Shown one piece after another: positions 8,065 to 19,306 of a DNA stretch of 21,782 nt. The notes beneath the pieces were generated by a model. It saw only the letters and a program-made list of their open reading frames with translations, did not search any database and was not told the DNA's origin. A program made the translations under genes and the position numbers. Origin of the DNA: Nemertoderma westbladi (Eukaryota; Xenacoelomorpha; Nemertodermatida; Nemertodermatidae); assembly GCA_032718475.1 (NCBI GenBank), contig JAUCBJ010000942.1, forward strand, positions 1 to 21,782. The letters run 5' to 3'. How positions within the stretch are numbered: position 1 is the first letter of the stretch; every line of letters starts with the position of its first letter.

Positions 8065-8070
8065 ATTAAA
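8065..8070 (+). terminator. Candidate poly(A) signal ATTAAA
   Basis: ATTAAA is the commonest variant of the animal poly(A) signal. It lies 89 bases after the stop codon and is followed at about 8098-8122 by a T/G-rich stretch (TGTCCTTCTTTGAG, then TTATGT) fitting a downstream element. This would give a short 3' UTR of roughly 110 bases. I see no AATAAA before it. Confidence 0.45.
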
Positions 8071-8551
8071 GACTAAATGATAACGATATGGTAAATGATA
8101 TGTCCTTCTTTGAGTTATGTAACTTTAACAAATCGTATTATTATTGATATAATAATTTGTTGAAATTATTTAAAATCGATTATTTGATTAGTTTACAAAT
8201 AATATTATTTCAATCGTTATTTTGATGTTTAATGTGGACTTCTGTCAATCTTTTCAGTTAGTAAATGTTTGAACATATTGAATAGAATAGATACAGCGTC
8301 TCATGTGGGCGAAGGTCCCTCAAATTTTTCATATATTATATCAATATCGGTATGAGAACTCACGTTTAATTTATTAATTGTTACGATAAAAATTAATAGA
8401 TACCTAGACCAACGGCATACCAAACCAAGCCAAATCTCCACATAGTTGTCGCAATTTCGTTCCTCCCTAGTCCCTTTTATCCCTTTCAAGTTGGTCAAGT
8501 TCGTCCACGTTAACGCCTAAGTGATCAGAGTACATGTGAAACACGAACCAC

Positions 8552-8580
8552 CGTAGGCAACCCGTAGGCAACCCGAAGGC
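8552..8580. repeat. 11-bp tandem repeat, about 2.6 copies
   Basis: CGTAGGCAACC occurs twice in a row and is followed by CGAAGGC, one substitution from a third partial copy. Confidence 0.75.
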
Positions 8581-8799
8581 TCCTCTCTCTTGGCTGTTAC
8601 CTGTTAGGCAGGGAGGGAGGACTCCCAAGATCGAATATTTTCACTATCCAACCGTTTTCTTTACTTCCCCGACATCCATGTTACCGGCCAGGTTCCCATT
8701 ATAATAGATTATCTATATATAATAGAATAGCTGGGTGGTCTGAAGGTAGTTCATTCGAGTTACAGCTTAACTAAATCGAGGATGTTCCGTATCTGGGTA

Positions 8800-8915
8800 T
8801 GATGCCACACTTACCTACAGTACCTGTTCTACCTCAACCCTGATGCCACACCTACCTACCTACCTACCTACCTTGCTACCTCAACTCTGATGATGCCACA
8901 CTTACCTGCCTGTTT
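8800..8915. repeat. Diverged left edge of the array
   Basis: The first units are irregular. One carries ACAGTACCTGTTCTACC before CTCAACCC, the next contains a run of CTAC tetramers at about 8852-8873 and ends TTGCTACCTCAACTC, and another begins with a doubled TGATGATGCC. Regular 25-bp units start after about 8910. Diverged, poorly homogenised edge units are usual at the margins of tandem arrays and may keep older sequence. Confidence 0.75.
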
Positions 8916-9641
8916 AGATGCCACACTTACCTACCTGTTCTGATGCCACACTTGCCTACTTGTTGTGATGCCACACTTACCTACTTGTTCTGATGCCACA
9001 CCTACCTACTTGTTCTGATGCCACACTTACCTACCTGTTCTGATGCCACACTTACCTACTTGTTCTGATGCCACACTTACATTCTTGTTCTGATGCCACA
9101 CTTACCTTCTTGTTCTGATGCCACACTTACCTAACTGTTTTGATGCCACACTTACCTACTTGTTCTGATGCCACACTTACCTACCTGTTCTGATGCCACA
9201 CTTACCTACTTGTTCTGATGCCACACTTACCTACTTGTTATGATGCCACACTTACCTACCTGTTCTGATGCCACACTTACCTACTTGTTATGATGCCACA
9301 CTTACCTACCTGTTCTGATGCCACACTTACCTACCTGTTCTGATGCCACACTTACCTTATTGTTCTGATGCCACACTTATCTACCTGTTCTGATGCCACA
9401 CTTACCTACTTGTTCTGATGCCACACTTACCTACCTGTTCTGATGCCACACTTACATACTTGTTCTGATTCCACACTTATCTACCTGTTCTGATGCCACA
9501 CTTACCTACTTGTTATGATGCCACACTTACCTACCTGTTCTGATGCCACACTTACATACTTGTTCTGATTCCACACTTATCTACCTGTTCTGATGCCACA
9601 CTTACCTACTTGTTATGATGCCACACTTACCAACCTGTTCT

Positions 9642-9735
9642 GATACCACTCTTACCTACCTATTCTGATGCCACACTTATCTACCTTGCTACCTCAACTC
9701 TGATGCCACACTTACCTACCTTGCTACCTCAACTC
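9642..9735. repeat. Landmark block with 35-bp variant units (first of several)
   Basis: A unit reading GATACCACTCTTACC is followed by two 35-bp units whose end is TTGCTACCTCAACTC instead of the usual TGTTC ending. The same GATACCACTC landmark recurs near 13562, 16177, 16422, 19313 and 19558, each followed by one to four 35-bp units. Another pair of 35-bp units lies near 18775-18838 without the landmark. They resemble the unit at the left edge of the array. Confidence 0.8.
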
Positions 9736-9791
9736 TGATGCCACACTTACCTACTTGTTCTGATGCCACACCTACCTACTTGTTCTGATGC

Positions 9792-10599
9792 CACACTTAC
9801 CTACCTGTTCTGATGCCACACTTACCTACTTGTTCTGATGCCACACTTACATTCTTGTTCTGATGCCACACTTACCTTCTTGTTCTGATGCCACACTTAC
9901 CTACTTGTTCTGATGCCACACTTACCTACTTGTTCTGATGCCACACTTATCTACCTGTTCTGATGCCACACTTACCTACTTGTTCTGATGCCACACTTAC
10001 CTACCTGTTCTGATGCCACACTTACATACTTGTTCTGATTCCACACTTACCTACTTGTTATGATGCCACACTTACCTACCTGTTCTGATGCCACACTTAC
10101 CTACTTGTTCTGATGCCACACTTACCTACCTGTTCTGATGCCACACTTACCTACTTGTTCTGATGACACACTTACCTACCTGTTCTGATGCCACACTTAC
10201 CTACTTGTTCTGATGCCACACTTACATTCTTGTTCTGATGCCACACTTACCTTCTTGTTCTGATGCCACACTTACCTACTTGTTCTGATGCCACACTTAC
10301 CTACTTGTTCTGATGCCACACTTATCTACCTGTTCTGATGCCACACTTACCTACTTGTTCTGATGCCACACTTACCTACCTGTTCTGATGCCACACTTAC
10401 ATACTTGTTCTGATTCCACACTTACCTACTTGTTATGATGCCACACTTACCTACCTGTTCTGATGCCACACTTACCTACTTGTTCTGATGCCACACTTAC
10501 CTACCTGTTCTGATGCCACACTTACCTACTTGTTCTGATGACACACTTACCTACCTGTTCTGATGCCACACTTACCTACTTGTTCTGATGCCACACTTA
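9792..10599. repeat. Exact 375-bp internal tandem duplication (15 units)
   Basis: Private variants recur exactly 375 bases apart: TTACATTCTTG at 9851 and 10226, the TGATGACAC unit at 10161 and 10536, and the ATACTTGTTCTGATTCC unit at 10026 and 10401. By eye the match holds from about 9792/10167 to 10224/10599 and fails just outside. This indicates a single recent duplication of a 15-unit block. Confidence 0.75.
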
Positions 10600-13500
10600 T
10601 CTACCTGTTCTGATGCCACACTTACATACTTGTTCTGATTCCACACTTACCTACTTGTTATGATGCCACACTTACCTACCTGTTCTGATGCCACACTTAC
10701 CTACTTGTTCTGATGCCACACTTACCTACCTGTTCTGATGCCACACTTACATACTTGTTCTGATGCCACACTTACCTACTTGTTATGATGCCACACTTAG
10801 CTACCTGTTCTGATGCCACACTTACCTACTTGTTCTGATGCCACACTTACCTACCTGTTCTGATGCCACACTTACCTACGTGTTCTGATGCCACACTTAC
10901 CTACTTGTTCTGAGGCCACACTTATCTACCTGTTCTGATGCCACACTTACCTACTTGTTCTAATGCCACACTTACCTACTTGTTTTGATGCCACACTTAC
11001 CTACCTGTTCTGATGCCACACTTACATACTTGTTCTGATGCCACACTTACCTACCTGTTCTGATGCCACACTTACCTACGTGTTCTGATGCCACACTTAC
11101 CTACTTGTTCTGATGCCACACTTATCTACCTGTTCTGATGCCACACTTACCTACTTGTTCTGAGGCCACACTTATCTACCTGTTTTGATGCCACACTTAC
11201 CTACTTGTTTTGATGCCACACTTACCTACCTGTTCTGATGCCACACTTACATACTTGTTCTGATGCCACACTTACATACTTGTTCTGATGCCACACTTAC
11301 CTACTTGTTATGATGCCACACTTAGCTACCTGTTCTGATGCCACACTTACCTACTTGTTCTGATGCCACACTTACCTACCTGTTCTGATGCCACACTTAC
11401 CGACGTGTTCTGATGCCACACTTACCTACCTGTTCTGATGCCACACTTACCTACCTGTTCTGATGCCACACTTACCTACTTGTTCTGAGGCCACACTTAT
11501 CTACCTGTTCTGATGCCACACTTACCTACTTGTTCTAATGCCACACTTACCTACTTGTTTTGATGCCACACTTACCTACCTGTTCTGATGCCACACTTAC
11601 ATACTTGTTCTGATTCCACACTTACCTACTTGTTATGATGCCACACTTACCTACCTGTTCTGATGCCAAACTTACCTACTTGTTCTGATGCCACACTTAT
11701 CTACCTGTTCTGATGCCACACTTACCTACTTGTTCTGATGCCACACTTACCTACCTGTTCTGATGCCACACTTACATACTTGTTCTGATGCCACACTTAC
11801 CTACTTGTTATGATGCCACACTTAGCTACCTGTTCTGATGCCACACTTACCTACTTGTTCTGATGCCACACTTACCTACCTGTTCTGATGCCACACTTAC
11901 CTACTTGTTTTGATGCCACACTTACCTACCTGTTCTGATGCCACACTTACATACTTGTTCTGATTCCACACTTACCTACTTGTTATGATGCCACACTTAC
12001 CTACCTGTTCTGATGCCAAACTTACCTTCTTGTTCTGATGCCACACTTACCTACTTGTTCTGATGCCACACTTACCTACCTGTTCTGATGCCACACTTAC
12101 ATACTTGTTCTGATTCCACACTTACCTACTTGTTATGATGCCACACTTACCTACCTGTTCTGATGCCACACTTACCTACCTGTTCTGATGCCACACTTAC
12201 ATACTTGTTCTGATTCCACACTTACCTACTTGTTATGATGCCACACTTACCTACCTGTTCTGATGCCACACTTACCTACTTGTTCTGATGCCACACTTAT
12301 CTACCTGTTCTGATGCCACACTTACCTACTTGTACTGATGCCACACTTACCTACCTGTTCTGATGCCACACTTACATACTTGTTCTGATTCCACACTTAC
12401 CTACTTGTTATGATGCCACACTTACCTACCTGTTCTGATGCCACACTTACCTACCTGTTCTGATGCCACACTTACCTACGTGTTCTGATGCCACACTTAC
12501 CTACTTGTTATGATGCCACACTTACCTACTTGTTATGATGCCACACTTACCTACCTGTTCTGATGCCACACTTATCTACCTGTTCTGATGCCACACTTAC
12601 CTACTTGTTCTGATGCCACACTTACCTACGTGTTCTGATGCCACACTTACCTACGTGTTCTGATGCCACACTTACCTACTTGTTATGATGCCACACTTAG
12701 CTACCTGTTCTGATGCCACACTTACATACTTGTTCTGATGCCACACTTACCTACCTGTTCTGATGCCACACTTACATACTTGTTCTGATTCCACACTTAC
12801 CTACTTGTTATGATGCCACACTTACCTACCTGTTCTGATGCCACACTTACCTACTTGTTCTGATGCCACACTTATCTACCTGTTCTGATGCCACACTTAC
12901 ATACTTGTTCTGATTCCACACTTACCTACTTGTTATGATGCCACACTTACCTACCTGTTCTGATGCCACACTTACCTACTTGTTCTGATGCCACACTTAC
13001 CTACCTGTTCTGATGCCACACTTACCTACGTGTTCTGATGCCACACTTACCTACTTGTTATGATGCCACACTTACCTACTTGTTCTGATGCCACACTTAC
13101 CTACTTGTTATGATGCCACACTTACCTACTTGTTTTGATGCCACACTTACCTACTTGTTCTGATGCCACACTTACCTACCTGTTCTGATGCCACACTTAC
13201 CTACTTGTTCTGATGCCACACTTACCTACTTGTTCTGATGCCACACTTACCTACCTGTTCTGATGCCACACGTACCTACTTGTTCTGATGCCACACTTAC
13301 CTTCTTGTTCTGATGCCACACTCACCTTATTGTTCTGATGCCACACTTACCTAACTGTTTTGATGCCACACTTACCTACTTGTTCTGATGCCACACTTAC
13401 CTACTTGTTCTGATGCCACACTTTCCTACTTGTTCTAATGCCACACTTACCTACTTGCTCTGATGCCACACTTAGCTACCTGTTCTGATGCCACACTTAC

Positions 13501-16170
13501 CTACCTGTTCTGATGCCACACTTTCCTACTTGTTCTGATGCCACACTTACCAACCTGTTCTGATACCACTCTTACCTACCTATTCTGATGCCACACTTAT
13601 CTACCTTGCTACCTCAACTCTGATGCCACACTTACCTACCTTGCTACCTCAACTCTGATGCCACACTTATCTACCTTGCTACCTCAACTCTGATGCCACA
13701 CTTACCTACCTTGCTACCTCAACTCTGATGCCACACTTACCTACTTGTTCTGATGCCACACCTACCTACTTGTTCTGAAGCCACACTTACCTACCTGTTC
13801 TGATGCCACACTTACCTACTTGTTCTGATGCCACACTTACATTCTTGTTCTGATGCCACACTTACCTTCTTGTTCTGATGCCACACTTACCTAACTGTTT
13901 TGATGCCACACTTACCTACTTGTTCTGATGCCACACTTACCTACTTGTTCTGATGCCACACTTACCTACCTGTTCTGATGCCACACTTACATACTTGTTC
14001 TGATTCCACACTTACCTACTTGTTATGATGCCACACTTACCTACCTGTTCTGATGCCACACTTACCTACTTGTTCTTATGCCACACTTATCTACCTGTTC
14101 TGATGCCACACTTACCTACTTGTTCTGATGCCACACTTACCTACTTGTTCTGATGCCACACTTACCTACTTGTTCTGATGCCACACTTACCTACGTGTTC
14201 TGATGCCACACTTACCTACCTGTTCTGATGCCACACTTACCTACTTGTTCTGATGCCACACTTATCTACCTGTTCTGATGCCACACTTACCTACCTGTTC
14301 TGATGCCACACTTACCTACTTGTTATGATGCCACACTTACCTACTTGTTCTGATGCCACACTTACCTACCTGTTCTGATGCCACACTTACCTACTTGTTA
14401 TGATGCCACACTTACCTACCTGTTCTGATGCCACACTTACCTACTTGTTCTGATGCCACACTTATCTACCTGTTCTGATGCCACACTTACCTACCTGTTC
14501 TGATGCCACACTTACCTACTTGTTATGATGCCACACTTACCTACCTGTTCTGATGCCACACTTACCTATTTGTTCTGATGCCACACTTATCTACCTGTTG
14601 TGATGCCACACTTACCTACTTGTTCTGATGCCACACTTACCTACTTGTTCTGATGCCACACTTACCTACTTGTTCTGATGCCACACTTACCTACGTGTTC
14701 TGATGCCACACTTACCTACCTGTTCTGATGCCACACTTACATACTTGTTCTGATTCCACACTTACCTACTTGTTATGATGCCACACTTACCTACTTGTTC
14801 TGATGCCACACTTACCTACGTGTTCTGATGCCACACTTACCTACCTGTTCTGATGCCACACTTACATACTTGTTCTGATTCCACACTTACCTACTTGTTA
14901 TGATGCCACACTTACCTACCTGTTCTGATGCCACACTTACCTACTTGTTCTGATGCCACACTTATCTACCTGTTCTGATGCCACACTTACCTACTTGTTC
15001 TGATGCCACACTTACCTACCTGTTCTGATGCCACACTTACATACTTGTTCTGATTCCACACTTACCTACTTGTTATGATGCCACACTTACCTACCTGTTC
15101 TGATGCCACACTTACCTACCTGTTCTGATGCCACACTTACCTACGTGTTCTGATGCCACACTTACCTACTTGTTATGATGCCACACTTAGCTACCTGTTC
15201 TGATGCCACACTTACCTACTTGTTCTGATGCCACACTTACCTACGTGTTCTGATGCCACACTTACCTACGTGTTCTGATGCCACACTTACCTACTTGTTA
15301 TGATGCCACACTTAGCTACCTGTTCTGATGCCACACTTACCTACTTGTTCTGATGCCACACTTACCTACCTGTTCTGATGCCACACTTACATACTTGTTC
15401 TGATTCCACACTTACCTACTTGTTATGATGCCACACTTATCTACCTGTTCTGATGCCACACTTACCTACTTGTTCTGATGCCACACTTATCTACCTGTTC
15501 TGATGCCACACTTACATACTTGTTCTGATTCCACACTTACCTACTTGTTATGATGCCACACTTACCTACCTGTTCTGATGCCACACTTACCTACTTGTTC
15601 TGATGCCACACTTACCTACCTGTTCTGATGCCACACTTACCTACGTGTTCTGATGCCACACTTACCTACGTGTTATGATGCCACACTTACCTACTTGTTC
15701 TGATGCCACACTTACCTACTTGTTATGATGCCACACTTACCTACTTGTTTTGATGCCACACTTACCTACTTGTTCTGATGCCACACTTACCTACCTGTTC
15801 TGATGCCACACTTACCTACTTGTTCTGATGCCACACTTACCTACTTGTTCTGATGCCACACTTACCTACCTGTTCTGATGCCACACTTACCTACTTGATC
15901 TGATGCCACACTTACCTTCTTGTTCTGATGCCACACTTACCTTATTGTTCTGATGCCACACTTATCTAACTGTTTTGATGCCACACTTACCTACTTGTTC
16001 TGATGCCACACTTACCTACTTGTTCTGATGCCACACTTTCCTACTTGTTCTGATGCCACACATACCTACTTGCTCTGATGCCACACTTAGCTACCTGTTC
16101 TGATGCCACACTTACCTACCTGTTCTGATGCCACACTTTCCTACTTGTTCTGATGCCACACTTACCAACC

Positions 16171-18646
16171 TGTTCTGATACCACTCTTACCTACCTATTC
16201 TGATGCCACACTTATCTACCTTGCTACCTCAACTCTGATGCCACACTTACCTACCTTGCTACCTCAACTCTGATGCCACACTTACCTACTTGTTCTGATG
16301 CCACACTTACCTACCTGTTCTGATGCCACACTTACCTACTTGTTCTGATGCCACACTTACATTCTTGTTCTGATGCCACACTTATCTTCTTGTTCTGATG
16401 CCACACTTACCAACCTGTTCTGATACCACTCTTACCTACCTATTCTGATGCCACACTTATCTACCTTGCTACCTCAACTCTGATGCCACACTTACCTACT
16501 TGTTCTGATGCCACACCTACCTACTTGTTCTGATGCCACACTTACCTACCTGTTCTGATGCCACACTTACATACTTGTTCTGATGCCACACTTACATTCT
16601 TGTTCTGATGCCACACTTACCTTCTTGTTCTGATGCCACACTTACCTTATTGTTCTGATGCCACACTTACCTAACTGTTTTGATGCCACACTTACCTACT
16701 TGTTCTGATGCCACACTTACCTACTTGTTCTGATGCCACACTTACCTACCTGTTCTGATGCCACACTTACATACTTGTTCTGATTCCACACTTACCTACT
16801 TGTTATGATGCCACACTTACCTACCTGTTCTGATGCCAAACTTACCTACTTGTTCTGATGCCACACTTATCTACCTGTTCTGATGCCACACTTACCTACT
16901 TGTTCTGATGCCACACTTACCTACCTGTTCTGATGCCACACTTACATACTTGTTCTGATTCCACACTTACCTACTTGTTATGATGCCACACTTACCTACC
17001 TGTTCTGATGCCACACTTACCTACTTGTTCTGATGCCGCACTTACCTACCTGTTCTGATGCCACACTTACCTACGTGTTCTGATGCCACACTTACCTACT
17101 TGTTATGATGCCACACTTACCTACCTGTTCTGATGCCACACTTACCTACTTGTTCTGATGCCACACTTATCTACCTGTTCTGATGCCACACTTACCTACT
17201 TGTTCTGATGCCACACTTACCTACCTGTTCTGATGCCACACTTACATACTTGTTCTGATTCCACACTTACCTACTTGTTATGATGCCACACTTACCTACC
17301 TGTTCTGATGCCACACTTACCTACTTGTTCTGATGCCACACTTATCTACCTGTTCTGATGCCACACTTACCTACTTGTTCTGATGCCACACTTACCTACC
17401 TGTTCTGATGCCACACTTACATACTTGTTCTGATTCCACACTTACCTACTTGTTATGATGCCACACTTACCTACCTGTTCTGATGCCACACTTACCTACT
17501 TGTTCTGATGCCACACTTACCTACTTGTTCTGATGCCACACTTACATACCTGTTCTGATGCCACACTTACATACTTGTTCTGATTCCACACTTACCTACT
17601 TGTTATGATGCCACACTTACCTACCTGTTCTGATGCCACACTTACCTACTTGTTCTGATGCCACACTTATCTACCTGTTCTGATGCCACACTTACCTACT
17701 TGTTCTGATGCCACACTTACCTACCTGTTCTGATGCCACACTTACATACTTGTTCTGATTCCACACTTACCTACTTGTTATGTACTTGTTCTGATGCCAC
17801 ACTTATCTACCTGTTCTGATGCCACACTTACCTACTTGTTCTGATGCCACACTTACCTACCTGTTCTGATGCCACACTTACATACTTGTTCTGATTCCAC
17901 ACTTACCTACTTGTTATGATGCCACACTTACCTACCTGTTCTGATGCCACACTTACCTACTTGTTCTGATGCCACACTTATCTACCTGTTCTGATGCCAC
18001 ACTTACCTACTTGTTCTGATGCCACACTTACCTACCTGTTCTGATGCCACACTTACATACTTGTTCTGATTCCACACTTACCTACTTGTTAGGATGCCAC
18101 ACTTACCTACCTGTTCTGATGCCACACTTACCTACCTGTTCTGATGCCACACTTACCTACGTGTTCTGATGCCACACTTACCTACTTGTTATGATGCCAC
18201 ACTTAGCTAACTGTTCTGATGCCACACTTACCTACTTGTTCTGATGCCACACTTACCTACGTGTTCTGATGCCACACTTACCTACGTGTTCTGATGCCAC
18301 ACTTACCTACTTGTTATGATGCCACACTTAGCTACCTGTTCTGATGCCACACTTACCTACTTGTTCTGATGCCACACTTACCTACCTGTTCTGATGCCAC
18401 ACTTACATACTTGTTCTGATTCCACACTTACCTACTTGTTATGATGCCACACTTACCTACCTGTTCTGATGCCACACTTACCTACTTGTTCTGATGCCAC
18501 ACTTATCTACCTGTTCTGATGCCACACTTACATACTTGTTCTGATTCCACACTTACCTACTTGTTATGATGCCACACTTACCTACCTGTTCTGATGCCAC
18601 ACTTACCTACTTGTTCTGATGCCACACTTACCTACCTGTTCTGATG
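16171..18646. repeat. Higher-order block, copy 1 of a 3136-bp period
   Basis: This segment reappears at an offset of exactly 3136 bases. Checked landmarks: GATACC units, CCAAAC (16837), GCCGCA (17035), the 39-bp deletion junction TGTTATGTACTTG (about 17776) and TTAGGATGCC (18090). All occur at +3136. No mismatch was noticed at the places compared. Upstream of 16171 the copies differ by several units. Confidence 0.8.
16771..18060. repeat. 175-bp (7-unit) higher-order repeat
   Basis: The linked pair of an ATACTTGTTC unit followed by a TGATTCC unit ending TTGTTA recurs every 175 bases at several places: 16771 to 16946, 17246 to 17421, 17571 to 17746, and 17882 to 18057. The same 175-bp step occurs elsewhere, for example 12201 to 12376 and 14866 to 15041. 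Other spacings are 100, 125, 150, 300 and 375 bases, always multiples of 25, except one of 136 across a 39-base deletion. Confidence 0.75.
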
Positions 18647-19306
18647 CCACACTTACCTACGTGTTCTGATGCCACACTTACCTACTTGCTATGATGCCAC
18701 ACTTACCTACTTGTTCTGATGCCACACTTACCTACTTGTTCTGATGCCACACTTACCTAACTGTTCTGATGCCACACTTACCTACCTTGCTACCTCAACT
18801 CTGATGCCACACTTACCTACCTTGCTACCTCAACTCTGATGCCACACTTACCTACCTGTTCTGATGCCACACTTACCTACTTGTTATGATGACACACTTA
18901 CCTACCTGTTCTGATGCCACACTTACCTACGTGTTCTGATGCCACACTTACCTACTTGTTATGATGCCACACTTAGCTACCTGTTCTGATGCCACACTTA
19001 CCTACTTGTTCTGATGCCACACTTACCTACGTGTTCTGATGCCACACTTACCTAACTGTTCTGATGCCACACTTACCTACTTGTTCTGATGCCACACTTA
19101 CCTACCTGTTCTGATGCCACACTTACCTACTTGTTCTGATGCCACACTTACCTACTTGTTCTGATGCCACACTTACCTACCTGTTCTGATGCCACACTTA
19201 CCTACTTGTTCTGATGCCACACTTACCTTCTTGTTCTGATGCCACACTCACCTTATTGTTCTGATGCCACACTTACCTAACTGTTTTGATGCCACACTTA
19301 CCTACC

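Larger units (their letters stand above)
7977..8799 (+). other. 3' UTR and intergenic DNA between the gene and the satellite array
   Basis: The stretch after the TAG stop is AT-rich and has no open frame that I would call a gene. It contains the candidate poly(A) signal at 8065, a weak inverted repeat of AATAATTTGT with ACAAATAATATT near 8150-8208, and an 11-bp tandem repeat at 8552-8580. The minus-strand frame at 8301-8498 has no recognisable motif. Confidence 0.5.
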
